The position numbers and the translations under genes were made by a program. 64,000 bases of DNA. Origin: CAKZNE01 sp002695025. GTDB taxonomy: Bacteria; Bacteroidota; Bacteroidia; Flavobacteriales; Schleiferiaceae. Position 1 is the first letter of the stretch. Every line of letters starts with the position of its first letter. The notes under the pieces are model-generated. The model did not search any database. It was not told where the DNA came from and saw nothing but the letters and a program-made list of their open reading frames with translations. Shown here in pieces: positions 25,151 through 34,718 of the stretch. The stretch spans positions 98,920-162,919 of the forward strand of contig CAJWML010000008.1 in the NCBI GenBank assembly GCA_913043285.1. The letters are read 5' to 3'.

Positions 25151-26179
25151 ATGGAAACAAAAACAAAATTCATCACCTTACTAAGCTTAACCTTTTTTCT
25201 AACGCTTACTTCCTGCCAGAAAAAGCAAACCCAACAAGAGCCGGTGCGCCAGCAAATGGTCAGCCAGTCCGTTTTGAACGGTGTGCGCCTGGCGGATGGC
25301 ATGCCACTCAGCATTAAACTATCTACCCGCTGGGAAATTGCGGACAGTAAACACTTTGAAAAACAGTTTGGCAGTACCGGCCGCTACGATACCCTGGTGT
25401 TAACCCCCAAACAACTGGAACTGGCCAACCAGGTCTCCAATCGCTTTGAGCATGTGGATTCCGTTTTCACCACCCAGCGCCAGGCTTTTATCCTGCAACT
25501 GAAGCAACACCTGCTCAACAAGTTGGGAGAAGAGGGAGTAGAGGTCAATGACGTGATCGTGTCCAAAATAGAATTCCCTGCTTCCTACACCAATGTGAAA
25601 GAGCGCCTGGCCTTACAGGAGCAGGAGTTGAAGAGCATCCGTAAACAAAGCGTTATTGACCTGGAAAATGCGGAAGCGCAAAAGAAAAAGGCCATAGCCC
25701 AGGGCGTAGTAAATGTGGAACAGGCGCAGATAGACGCCCGCCTGGAAAAAATACAAGCCGAGATGGAGCAGAGCCGCAGGGCTTCCATGCTGGCCAAGGC
25801 TGAAACGGACAAGCAGGTGGCTGAACGCAGGGCGCAGGCCGAAGCGCGCAGGCAGGTTTTACTGGCTGAAGCTGATGCCAGGCAGAGAGAACTGTACGCT
25901 GATGTGGAGGTAGAGCGCAGCCGTAAACTCAACAACGTAGAAGTAAAGAAACAAGAGGAACTGGCGCAGGTAGAGCTTAAAAAGGAAGAGCAAAACAATG
26001 AGCTGGCCTACCAGCATAACGTAAAAATGGCCAGCCTCTGTGAGCAGCGCCCGGCTTATGCCAGCTACCTGATCAATAAGCAGATGGCCGAAAAAGTGCA
26101 GATAGCTGTACTGCCCAACGATAAAAATGCCACGGTATTCAGCGGCTTACTCAACCAGGAAATGACCTTTGCCAAATAA
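25151..26179 (+). CDS. SPFH/band-7 domain lipoprotein
   Basis: A 342-residue protein with a lipoprotein signal (FFLTLTSCQKK, Cys at residue 22). Residues about 45-175 match the SPFH/band-7 fold of prohibitin-like proteins. A long coiled coil rich in Ala, Glu and Arg runs from about 150 to 295 (ALQEQELKSIRKQSVIDLEN; AQAEARRQVLLAEADARQRE). Such proteins form membrane-associated scaffolds. A lipid anchor in place of a transmembrane helix is less common and suggests attachment in the periplasm. It is not linked to a protease gene here. A terminator follows at 26212-26241. Confidence 0.75.
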   Translation: METKTKFITLLSLTFFLTLTSCQKKQTQQEPVRQQMVSQSVLNGVRLADGMPLSIKLSTRWEIADSKHFEKQFGSTGRYDTLVLTPKQLELANQVSNRFEHVDSVFTTQRQAFILQLKQHLLNKLGEEGVEVNDVIVSKIEFPASYTNVKERLALQEQELKSIRKQSVIDLENAEAQKKKAIAQGVVNVEQAQIDARLEKIQAEMEQSRRASMLAKAETDKQVAERRAQAEARRQVLLAEADARQRELYADVEVERSRKLNNVEVKKQEELAQVELKKEEQNNELAYQHNVKMASLCEQRPAYASYLINKQMAEKVQIAVLPNDKNATVFSGLLNQEMTFAK

Positions 26180-26211
26180 CAGCTTTGTTTCCATGCCTTA
26201 ACCAGGCCCGG

Positions 26212-26241
26212 CCACCGGTTGCTTTGCAGTCGGTGGTTTTT
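26212..26241 (+). terminator. Intrinsic terminator
   Basis: CCACCG (26212-26217) and CGGTGG (26231-26236) followed by T residues, after the SPFH gene. Confidence 0.6.
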
Positions 26242-26245
26242 GGGT

Positions 26246-27100
26246 TTAGGAAGCGGCTCGTTCCGCCATTTGGCGGGCCATCCTTTTTTTCCAGTCGGCC
26301 CATTTTTCCTCGTAATAGGTGCTGATGAGGTCATCCACCTTTTTCATGATAAATACATTATAGGCTCCCTTCAGCTGTTTAAGGATGGAGCTGTTTACGG
26401 TACGCAGCGCCATTCCAAAGCCGGTGGTGATGTATTCATTGTAATGCCACCATCCGCTGGGCATAAATACGGTATCACCGTGTTTCAACACTGCGGTAAA
26501 GCCTTCTGCTTTGGCCAGGGCCGGGAATTCATTATAATCCGGATTGCGGAGATCTACATTACTATGCGACCCCATGGGCTGCTTGTAGAGGAAGGGCGAC
26601 ATTTCGGGGCTGAAAAGCGTTACGCGTTTTTCACCCGAGAACTGGGTGAGGAATACGTTGGACAGGTCAATGTCATAGTGCAGCCTTACTTCTGAGCCTT
26701 CTCCGCCAAAAAACATTACGGGCACCGATTTTACCCAGCCATCGGCAATATCCGGGAAGGTGAAATCCTGTTTCAGTTGCGGGGCATATTTGAAGATGTT
26801 AAAAAGGAACAGCCTGAAATCATTGGGGCCTTGTTGAATAAGATCAATGTAATCCGAGAAGCTCATTACCTGTTCCGGGGGCATTTTGATGCGCGTAGGT
26901 TGGTTGGTTTTCCAGCTTCCGAACACTTGCACCTTTTCATGGCCCACCAGGGTCTTAAAGCGCTCGTAGGTCCAGTTTTGCATGGATGGCCAATTCTCAC
27001 CAAAGCTCCGGAAGATCAAGGGTTTTTGAGGAAGGTAATACTCTTTTTGAAACTCTTCGCGAGTAATACTTTCTCTGAATTCTATAGGCTGTAAATCCAT
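26246..27100 (-). CDS. Cupin-like JmjC-type Fe(II)/2-oxoglutarate oxygenase family protein
   Basis: A 284-residue protein. The N-terminal REEFQKEYYLPQKPLIFRSF is a typical cupin_8/JmjC start. The metal triad is visible as RLHYDID (His141, Asp143) with a distal His in PSGWWHYNEY (about 225). GDTVFMPSGWW fits the last strand of the fold. Members hydroxylate proteins or small molecules; the substrate is unknown. The gene is 89 bp from the LytTR regulator start-to-stop side and on the same strand, but a shared transcript is uncertain. A second protein of this broad class is encoded at 41951-43138. Confidence 0.75.
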   Translation of the reverse strand: MDLQPIEFRESITREEFQKEYYLPQKPLIFRSFGENWPSMQNWTYERFKTLVGHEKVQVFGSWKTNQPTRIKMPPEQVMSFSDYIDLIQQGPNDFRLFLFNIFKYAPQLKQDFTFPDIADGWVKSVPVMFFGGEGSEVRLHYDIDLSNVFLTQFSGEKRVTLFSPEMSPFLYKQPMGSHSNVDLRNPDYNEFPALAKAEGFTAVLKHGDTVFMPSGWWHYNEYITTGFGMALRTVNSSILKQLKGAYNVFIMKKVDDLISTYYEEKWADWKKRMARQMAERAAS

Positions 27101-27189
27101 TTTAAACAGAATTAAATGAATTTACAAAAATACGGACATATCTTCTTCAAAGAAGATGATATTCGTCAATTCAAAGCTGAAGACGCAAT

Positions 27190-27936
27190 TTAATGGATCC
27201 GCGTGATCAGCTCCATCACCTCCGCCCGTTTGCGGTTGGATACCGGTACCCGGCCACGGTTGCTCATGACCAGGTAGCCCCCCTCCGTTTTTACAAATTC
27301 CTTTACTTCCTGCAGGTTGATGAGGTGGGATTGGTGGACCCGGCAAAAGCCAAGCGGGCTCAGCAACTGGTCAAAATGCTTCAGGGTTTTGGTAACCAGT
27401 ATCTCCTGGCCGTCTTTCATGCAAAAAAGGGTGTAATTCACATCCGCTTCGCAGCGGATAATATCCGAAGTAAGGCAGATGTGGATCTTATCCGCAGTGT
27501 GCAGGGCCATTCTTTTAGCGGGAGTGCCTTCAGCCTGTAAATGTTCCTTCAGCAGGTCTACATTTTCGGCCGGCAAAGCAGGAGCGGCCGTAGCTTTTTG
27601 TACCGCTGCAATCAATTCCTCAATATCAATGGGTTTCAAAAGGTAATCAATGGCTGAGAACTTAAAAGCCTGGATGGCATGGGCATCCGAGGCGGTGGTA
27701 AAGATCACCTTAAAAGGTATTTCACCGCAAAGCTCCAGCACGTCAAAGCCGGTGCCATCTTCCATGTGGATGTCCAGGAACACGATATCCGGCCGGTGCT
27801 TTTTAATGGCTTTTAAACCGCTGAGTACGCCATCCGCTTCACCCACCACTTTAAGTTGCGGGCAAAAACTCTGCAGGTCGCGCTTCAGGAAGTCGCGGGC
27901 CTTGCTGTTATCGTCTATGATGAGGGCGGTGTTCAT
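27190..27936 (-). CDS. LytTR-family response regulator
   Basis: A 248-residue two-component regulator. The receiver domain (1-120) has acidic residues Asp8-Asp9, phospho-acceptor Asp55 in FLDIHM, and YLLKPID around Lys101. The LytTR DNA-binding domain follows (about 145-245: CEADVNYTLFCMKDGQEILV, then GFCRVHQSHLINLQEVKEFV). It is encoded 23 bp behind the sensor kinase gene on the same strand, so the two form a two-component pair. The target genes are not known. Confidence 0.9.
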   Translation of the reverse strand: MNTALIIDDNSKARDFLKRDLQSFCPQLKVVGEADGVLSGLKAIKKHRPDIVFLDIHMEDGTGFDVLELCGEIPFKVIFTTASDAHAIQAFKFSAIDYLLKPIDIEELIAAVQKATAAPALPAENVDLLKEHLQAEGTPAKRMALHTADKIHICLTSDIIRCEADVNYTLFCMKDGQEILVTKTLKHFDQLLSPLGFCRVHQSHLINLQEVKEFVKTEGGYLVMSNRGRVPVSNRKRAEVMELITRIH

Positions 27937-27959
27937 ATCAGAGATCGGAAAGATAAGTT

Positions 27960-30935
27960 TTACAGATCATTCAGCACCGGTAGTTTAACCGTAACCTGGG
28001 TACCGGCTGCACGGCCATCTTCATTTATCAGGTCCTTTATCCTGATGCTGTTCTGGGATTGGTTAAGCAGATTGAGACGCTCTTCGGTTACCTTAAGAGC
28101 CGTGCTATGATGGTCTTTTTGCCGGTTTTCAGCCGCTTGCTGGCGGCCCACACCATTGTCGGTAATCGTACAAACCAGGGTGTGATCTTCTTCCGTAAAA
28201 TGGAGTTTGATGTACCCCTGATCCTCCAGCGGACCAATGCCATGGATAATGGCGTTTTCCACGAAAGGTTGCAGGATCATGGGGGGAATGCTAATGAAAG
28301 CCGTTTCCAGTTCTTCATCCAGTTCAATAACATACTCGAATTTTTCATCGCGGCAAAAACGTTCAATGCTGAGGTAATTCTCCAGGGTATCCACCTCTGT
28401 TTCGAGACTGACCGAGTTGCTGCGCGAATTTTCCAGGATCTGCCGCATCAGTTTGGAGAAACGTGAAAGGTAGATGCGGGCCGTAGCTTCGTCCTTGGTA
28501 GCGATAAGCGCCTGTATGCTGTTGAGCGTATGAAAGATAAAGTGAGGATTCATCTGCAAACGCAGGGCTTTCTGCTCCAGGGAGATCAGGTCCCTTTCCA
28601 TGCGCAGGCGCTGCTGGTTTTGGGCAGCTTTACGTTTAAGGCTACGAATGCGGTTAAGCACCAGGCCGGTGATAACTAACAGGCCGGCCAAAATAGTGAG
28701 CAGGATAAACCAGGTGGTTTGCCACACGGGCGTTTGTATGCTGAAGGCAAAGGTGATAGCTTGTTCATTCCAGATGCCGTCCTCATTGGCGGAAAGCACC
28801 TCAAAGCGGTAGTTGCCCGGTGAAAGATTGGAATAGGTGACGGAGTTGCGGCTGGAGGGAGGCGACCAGTCCTTTTCCAGTCCCTGCAACCGCCAGCGGT
28901 ACCGTACCTTTTTAGGCAGGGTTTGCGTAATGCCCAGGAAATCAAAGCTCAGGTGGTTCTCATCGTATTCAAAAGCCGGGTTTTCATCCGTATAAGCCGT
29001 ATTTTCCAGGGGCGTATAGTTCAGGCTGATGGTGCTGAAATTCAGGATGGGAGGGGTGGTATTGGTTTTGTCGGCCTGCGAAAGAAAACGGTGCAGACCA
29101 TTCACGGTACCGAACCAAAGGTTTTCGGAACGGTCTATACAAACAGCGTTGAGGTTGGTCTCCACTCCGCTGAAACCTTCATCCGGGCCAAAGTGCGCAC
29201 TCTCCAAAATGGATAAGGAGGAATCTACGGTAAGGCGATCCAGACCTTTTTCGGTGCCTACCCAAAGATTGTTGCCCTGCCCGGTGAGCTGGTAGATATT
29301 GTGCGAAACCAGGGGTTCTCCCGCAATTTTATGAACCTTAAGACTGCCCTGGTAAAGGCGGATGGCGTTGAGACCGGCCGTACTGCCAATCCAGAGCGTT
29401 CCCAGGCTGTCTTCGGCCAGGGAGCGTACATCATGGGAAGCAAGCCCTTCGGGCACCGAAAAATGCCGGATGATGCTGTCATGGGCAATGTAACCAATGC
29501 CACTGGTCTGGCTGGCAAACCAAACCCGGTCTTCCTTATCAATGTGCAGGTAAATAACCCGGTTACTTTCCAGGCCGTTACGGGTGGTGTATTTCACAAT
29601 TACCAAACTGTCCGGCTTGTTCGTTTTGGTGATGCGGCTGATGCCGCCCCCGGCACTGGCTGCCCATATCTGCCCCCGGCTATCTTCACGGATGCACTTC
29701 ACCCAGTTTCCGGCCAGCCCGTCATTCACATCAAAAAACCGGAAGGTATCACCGTCCCAAACGGCCAGTCCCTGGCCGTCCGTACCGATCCACAAGAGGC
29801 TGTCCGAATCCGCAAAGAGCGCCCGTACTTTTTCATCGGTAAAACCGGAGTCCTTTTGGTAGGCAACAAAGCCCTTTTCACTTTGCCGGGCAATGCCGCC
29901 CCCGGACGTGCTTACCCATACGTGGTTATGGTGATCCGCAGTAATGGCGTAAATGTAGCTTCCCGGCAGTCCGCTCTCGCGGCCGTAACGCTCAAATTGC
30001 TGTCCGGAATATTTGCTTACCCCACCTCCGGACGTGCCGAACCAGTAATTGCCCCAGCGATCATGCAGGATACTGCGCACATGGTTATTGGCCAGGCCAT
30101 CGGCTTCACCCAGGAATACATACGAACTATCGGCCGGATTAAAACGGCAGATGCCTTTCTCCTGGGTGGCCATCCATACCAGTCCATCCTCATCACAGGA
30201 AATGTCCAGTACAGCCGAGCGTTCTAACTCGCAAAGCGGCCCCATATTGTAAATGCCCCGGGCCGTGATCAGGTCAAAACCACGGCCGTAGTTCCCCACC
30301 CATATACGCCCGGCCGTATCAGTAGCCATACACCGGCTAAGGCGGTTGGTAAGTCCGTTGGAGGTGCTCAGGGTAGACAGGCTATCGTTCCGGTAAATGA
30401 AAATGCCCTTATCCGTGCCTATCCATACTGAATTATCTACAGCGGTTTGAATGAAGTTAATGGTGTGTTCCTGTATCCGTTCCGGGTAAAAAGCTTTCAC
30501 AGCGGTATCCCTTAGCCGGTAAACACCATTGGGGGTGCCCAACCAGATGGTACCTTGCTGATCTTCATGAATATGGTCAACGCTCAGGTTTTTTTCCGGG
30601 AGCTTAAGATCATGGAAAGCGGAGCCGGTTTTATACGAAAGCCCTTTGGCGCTGCCCACCCACAGTTTGCCCGTATGATCTTCCAGCAGGCAGTGTATGT
30701 AGGGACTGGGTAGCCCGTTGGCGCTGCTAAAGGTGCGGAATTCCAGCCCGTCAAAACGCGCCAGTCCCCCTCCGTTGGTGGCCATCCAGATGTAACCCCG
30801 GCTGTCTTCGCACATATCCATTACCTGCGATTGCGGTAAGCCGTCCGGAAGACTAAGGTTGGTAAAGTGGTATTGCTGGGCGTGCAAACCCAGTGAAACG
30901 GACAGGATTATGAAAAAGACACGGAGTTTGAGCAA
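27960..30935 (-). CDS. Sensor histidine kinase with two-component-regulator propeller
   Basis: A 991-residue membrane kinase. A signal peptide (ends LGLHAQ) is followed by about 600 residues of beta-propeller repeats with the W-I/V-G-T/S pattern (GYIWMATNGGGLARFDG; KLWVGSAKGLSY; LWIGTDGQGLAVWDG). A Y_Y_Y domain (about 660-730) and one transmembrane helix (about 740-762) come next. The LytS-type kinase core has MNPHFIFHTLNSIQAL with His798 as phospho-acceptor, and VENAIIHGI and ITDNGVGRQQ in the ATPase domain. The periplasmic propeller should sense a ligand. In Bacteroidota such kinases often control polysaccharide use, but no SusCD pair lies next to it here. Confidence 0.92.
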   Translation of the reverse strand: MLKLRVFFIILSVSLGLHAQQYHFTNLSLPDGLPQSQVMDMCEDSRGYIWMATNGGGLARFDGLEFRTFSSANGLPSPYIHCLLEDHTGKLWVGSAKGLSYKTGSAFHDLKLPEKNLSVDHIHEDQQGTIWLGTPNGVYRLRDTAVKAFYPERIQEHTINFIQTAVDNSVWIGTDKGIFIYRNDSLSTLSTSNGLTNRLSRCMATDTAGRIWVGNYGRGFDLITARGIYNMGPLCELERSAVLDISCDEDGLVWMATQEKGICRFNPADSSYVFLGEADGLANNHVRSILHDRWGNYWFGTSGGGVSKYSGQQFERYGRESGLPGSYIYAITADHHNHVWVSTSGGGIARQSEKGFVAYQKDSGFTDEKVRALFADSDSLLWIGTDGQGLAVWDGDTFRFFDVNDGLAGNWVKCIREDSRGQIWAASAGGGISRITKTNKPDSLVIVKYTTRNGLESNRVIYLHIDKEDRVWFASQTSGIGYIAHDSIIRHFSVPEGLASHDVRSLAEDSLGTLWIGSTAGLNAIRLYQGSLKVHKIAGEPLVSHNIYQLTGQGNNLWVGTEKGLDRLTVDSSLSILESAHFGPDEGFSGVETNLNAVCIDRSENLWFGTVNGLHRFLSQADKTNTTPPILNFSTISLNYTPLENTAYTDENPAFEYDENHLSFDFLGITQTLPKKVRYRWRLQGLEKDWSPPSSRNSVTYSNLSPGNYRFEVLSANEDGIWNEQAITFAFSIQTPVWQTTWFILLTILAGLLVITGLVLNRIRSLKRKAAQNQQRLRMERDLISLEQKALRLQMNPHFIFHTLNSIQALIATKDEATARIYLSRFSKLMRQILENSRSNSVSLETEVDTLENYLSIERFCRDEKFEYVIELDEELETAFISIPPMILQPFVENAIIHGIGPLEDQGYIKLHFTEEDHTLVCTITDNGVGRQQAAENRQKDHHSTALKVTEERLNLLNQSQNSIRIKDLINEDGRAAGTQVTVKLPVLNDL

Positions 30936-31041
30936 GGTCTTACAAAGGTTTTAGGATGCTAAGTTAGGATATGGTTGCAGAAGATGTTAATACAACTTGC
31001 CGTAGATTTAACACCACAAGATAACAAGCTTACCTGCTAAT

Positions 31042-31578
31042 ATGAGATTTGTATTTCTGCTTTTGTTTTTTGGGGTAGTAAATTCCAATGCTCAGAAGGT
31101 CGTTTGGGATAAAACAAACGCTTTCGGGTTAATTCCTTCCGAAGGTTGGCAAATTGATCGTGTAGAAGAGGAAGAGATTGCCTTAATCCAGAAAAAACAG
31201 AATCTCCTGGGTGAGGTTGAAGGCGGGCATTTTTCAGTTTCAACCGCTTCAACCCACAACTGGACTCTGGATGAACTCTGGGAGGAGTATATTATAAAAG
31301 GCTTACCCTTAATGAGTGGCTACGAAAAAGTTAATTCAGGAACAGCTACTGTAGCGGGGGTGAAGGCAAAATGGATTGTATATTATAGTGAAGATAGAGG
31401 CGTTAGGTTCAGGAATTTAAGCCTTATGGTAGTTAAACAAAATGTAATGTATGTAATTGCGGGCACATCTCTTCCAGAAAGCAATGAGAAGGTGGAGAAA
31501 GATTTTTGGAGCATGATTAATTCGTTGAGAATAAAAGAAAAAAAGGGCTACTTTGAACTTATGCCTCCTGGTCGGTAA
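31042..31578 (+). CDS. Secreted hypothetical protein
   Basis: A 178-residue protein with a signal peptide (MRFVFLLLFFGVVNSNAQ). The mature part is mixed alpha/beta with KVVWDKTNAFGLIPSEGWQI and a late ALIQKKQNLL-like segment. The pattern (a Pro-rich start, then VKAKWIVYYSEDRGVRFRNL and MYVIAGTSLPES) is reminiscent of PsbP/DcrB-type folds, but this is weak. It is divergent from the sensor kinase with about 100 bp between starts. The function is unknown. Confidence 0.65.
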   Translation: MRFVFLLLFFGVVNSNAQKVVWDKTNAFGLIPSEGWQIDRVEEEEIALIQKKQNLLGEVEGGHFSVSTASTHNWTLDELWEEYIIKGLPLMSGYEKVNSGTATVAGVKAKWIVYYSEDRGVRFRNLSLMVVKQNVMYVIAGTSLPESNEKVEKDFWSMINSLRIKEKKGYFELMPPGR

Positions 31579-31721
31579 ATAGATTTAAATGACCCAATTC
31601 ATTCTATAGGACTCGAAAAACAATTTTTCAAGGTATACTAACATTTCTTGCGCTTTTAGGACAAAAATCACAAAGCACAGCACGCAGCTTAAAAGGTATT
31701 TATCCAAAACAACAGAATAGG

Positions 31722-33206
31722 TCATGTCTTCTTAACAATCACCTGGAAGGGGTCGCCCTTTTCGTCAACCACCTTTAAAATATAGATCCCCGCTTCCAAT
31801 TGACGAATGTCAATCCTATCGCCTTTAACGCTGCCTCTGGCCATAAGCTGCCCCGTTTGTGAGAAGATGGAATAGTCCACAGCTATACCGATCAGGCCCT
31901 CTACCTGGATATAATCCCGGGCGGGGTTTGGGTACAATTGTATTTTGCGGAAGCCCTGAGCTTCTTCCCGATTGGAAATGGAATAGGAAGGAAGTTTGGT
32001 AAGCACGTAGAAGGTAGAATCCGTGGTCCAGGAATCCGTATAGGTAGACAGCATAAAGAGGTCACCCGCAGGATCAGGAAAAAGCTCCAGGGGTACGTGG
32101 TTTTTATTCCCAAACAGCAACAGGCTATCCGTACCAAATTGGGTAAAGCGGTAGATAAGGGCTTCACGGAATTCCTGTCCGGAAATATTGGAATTGTCAA
32201 AAGGAATAGAACCTGCAATAAAACGGGTGCCCGAAGACCGTTCAATGGCAAAGGCGTATGCACCATTAGCAATGTTTATCGGGCCAAACATACGTGGCTT
32301 GGCCGTGTCTGTACCCCAGTCTTTGGTAGCGTAAAAACACTGTTCATCATATTTGAAATTTCCATTTTCAAATCTTCTATACGATCCAAACCCCGCACAT
32401 TCTATGCCCTCCGGAACTACTTCAAATGCGGGCAAATAGAGAGGCACAATTGCCGAACGAGTGAAAAACTCAATATTTGAATGTACTACATCTAACGTAT
32501 GGGGAGAAACTTCAGTATAATTGCAGGCCCGGGTATCACCAAACACCAGGTTGCCGGAAAGCGGATGCACTTTTGGATCTACGTTGATATTAACGCTGAG
32601 CGGACTACCATGTTGATTTATATGCAATTTATCCCGCTTCAGATTGCCCGAAAAGTCCCGCACCTGTATATGACAGTGATCCAGCCATTCATTGGAAGTG
32701 TCACTACGTTCCTGTTTCAGGCTGATGAAAAACAATTCCCCGTTCAGGTATTTGAAGCCGGAAGCAAAAAAGCCGGCAAAGCTGAAACTATTGTAATTGG
32801 GGTTTAGGGTTCCGTTCTGGTACGTACGGATGGTAATATAGTTGGTATCATTTACATAATGGTTCACGTAAAAACATCTATCCCCATTATCATCCAGGAA
32901 GGTCCTGATCCTGGGAAAGCTCATCGGGTTTGATGAGCTAGTGACAAAGGATTGTAACAGATCCAGATTGGATTTATCGTAAATTTTAATGACTTCTTCC
33001 CATTGCCCGGCTTTTTGTGCCAGGTAAAATACCCCTACTGTGGAATCGGACATTTCGAAAAGGCTGTATCCCTGTGTACTCCCATCTTGATTACTACCCA
33101 ATTGACCACTTGGCAGGACAACATCAGTTTGTTGAGCCTTGCTTTGGACAGATAAAAGAAAGAAAACAAACCCTAAATAATAAATAAATGCTCGATAGAA
33201 ACTCAT
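31722..33206 (-). CDS. T9SS-secreted protein, unknown
   Basis: A 494-residue protein from the ATG at 33206. A signal peptide (YYLGFVFFLLSVQSKAQ) is followed by a beta-rich, probably propeller-like body (no catalytic motif seen). The C-terminal sorting domain (about 415-494) has IQLYPNPARDYIQV and GIYILKVVDEKGDPF. The upstream lipoprotein gene ends 2 bp before it, so the two form an operon and may act together at the cell surface. Confidence 0.75.
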   Translation of the reverse strand: MSFYRAFIYYLGFVFFLLSVQSKAQQTDVVLPSGQLGSNQDGSTQGYSLFEMSDSTVGVFYLAQKAGQWEEVIKIYDKSNLDLLQSFVTSSSNPMSFPRIRTFLDDNGDRCFYVNHYVNDTNYITIRTYQNGTLNPNYNSFSFAGFFASGFKYLNGELFFISLKQERSDTSNEWLDHCHIQVRDFSGNLKRDKLHINQHGSPLSVNINVDPKVHPLSGNLVFGDTRACNYTEVSPHTLDVVHSNIEFFTRSAIVPLYLPAFEVVPEGIECAGFGSYRRFENGNFKYDEQCFYATKDWGTDTAKPRMFGPINIANGAYAFAIERSSGTRFIAGSIPFDNSNISGQEFREALIYRFTQFGTDSLLLFGNKNHVPLELFPDPAGDLFMLSTYTDSWTTDSTFYVLTKLPSYSISNREEAQGFRKIQLYPNPARDYIQVEGLIGIAVDYSIFSQTGQLMARGSVKGDRIDIRQLEAGIYILKVVDEKGDPFQVIVKKT

Positions 33207-33208
33207 AA

Positions 33209-34243
33209 TTAATAACAAGTTGCAATCCCAAAGGTAAAATCCCCTTCATGGACAAATTTGAAATTTGGGTCAGTAATTTGTGACAAAGGTTTCTCTCTGC
33301 CAAAATATGATCCTCCGAGGAACTCATAATTAGGTTGAAAATAGCCTTGCGCAACCCCATAAGCTTTTTCATCAGCTATTAAAAGGTCAATTTTGCTGTA
33401 CCAATACTCCCACTCTTCATTATAATAGCCTATACAATCATTGGTGGCGCTATGCCAGTAATCATTTGAGTCACGAGGGGCACCCCATATACTATACCTA
33501 TTATTAAAATAAGCACGATTGGTACAACGGATCTTCCAGGGCGCGGTGGCATTGGCGTAATAGCCAATAAAGTCGGCTGCATCCAGGCCTTGCCCTGCGG
33601 TGCCCTGGCAATTGCCCAGATCCTTAGCACCTCTGTAAGGCTCGGTAGGGGTGAGAAAGCCACTGGGAGATAAAGGTGACCCTGCAGAGGGAACAGATTG
33701 TATTTCCAACCTGATAGATACATAACCTTCTTCGGCATGGATTCCATCTATGATCAGGTCGGTCAAAAAACATTCTTCATCCGTATGGGACTGGTAATAA
33801 TCGCTCACAGAGGTATATAATTCGCTATAGGCATTATAATAGTCCGTTGAAGTTACAAATAATTCCCCGCCTTGCTCGTATACGGGAATAGTAATATTAT
33901 CCGTGCTAATGATCAATTCCGGGATATAGTTTAATTCTACGGCAAATACATTGGAAAGTATCCCTTCCAGGGATAAAAATGCCTGATCCAGCGGTTCATC
34001 CTGGGTAGCGGTTTTGGATTTGCTGCCGCTGGCTATGGCATTCAGCTTTTCAATTTTTTCGCGGAATATGGCGGATCGCCTGGAGTCTTCAGTATGGGCC
34101 CATTCCGTATAGATCTTATCCGAAAAGTCTTTTACATCTGTATAGGGGATCAGCGAAACCTGGGTATTACTTTCTTTAACACAGGATGTGTACAGAAAAA
34201 CGATCAGGAATAGGTTTACTAATAGAGTATATTTTAATTTCAT
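33209..34243 (-). CDS. Lipoprotein, unknown
   Basis: A 344-residue lipoprotein (LFLIVFLYTSCVKE, Cys at residue 21). An N-terminal helical segment (30-75) precedes a mixed body with several Cys and many aromatic residues (DFIGYYANATAPWKIRCTNR; NDCIGYYNEEWEYWYSKID). No family is recognised. It is first in a two-gene operon with the T9SS protein at 31722-33206 (2-bp gap). Confidence 0.7.
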   Translation of the reverse strand: MKLKYTLLVNLFLIVFLYTSCVKESNTQVSLIPYTDVKDFSDKIYTEWAHTEDSRRSAIFREKIEKLNAIASGSKSKTATQDEPLDQAFLSLEGILSNVFAVELNYIPELIISTDNITIPVYEQGGELFVTSTDYYNAYSELYTSVSDYYQSHTDEECFLTDLIIDGIHAEEGYVSIRLEIQSVPSAGSPLSPSGFLTPTEPYRGAKDLGNCQGTAGQGLDAADFIGYYANATAPWKIRCTNRAYFNNRYSIWGAPRDSNDYWHSATNDCIGYYNEEWEYWYSKIDLLIADEKAYGVAQGYFQPNYEFLGGSYFGREKPLSQITDPNFKFVHEGDFTFGIATCY

Positions 34244-34718
34244 AATGGATTGGATAGGATTGGTTTATTAAGGCTAAGTAAAAACTAAGATTATTCTTAA
34301 AGGATAATCGTTTAGTTAGATGGGTATAATTCTTAGTTAACGCAGGCTTTTCTTTAGCGTTAGAATTGAAAAAGCTAAACATTATGGATAATTTCAAACA
34401 TCCTGATGTTTGCCTTTAAAGGTCAGGACCTTTTTGTTCAAATGTCCTGATGTTTTTGCTGAATCTTCAGCACTTTTGGCCGTAACGATCACTATGTTTC
34501 GGGAACAGGATCAATTCATTAGCAATATGTTGACAATGATTGGTTTATGAGATGTTGTGGAATTGAGAAGCAACGGCATAGGCTAAACAAAATGGATATT
34601 GTCTTGGCGAGGTACAGGATGGTGCGTAAGGTCTTAAAAAGACCAGTCTGCTGCTTTTTGTCCCGCCACTTATTAGATGGACTTATCCTATATTTGGTAC
34701 AATCTAATTTTTAACCCT
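34244..34718. other. Intergenic DNA with small hairpins
   Basis: Two perfect hairpins are seen: AAACATC-CT-GATGTTT at 34396-34411, and AAAGGTC-AG-GACCTTT at 34418-34433 with a T run, which is terminator-like. A TATATTTG box at 34689-34696 could be the -7 element for the gene starting at 34719. No gene is found. Confidence 0.5.
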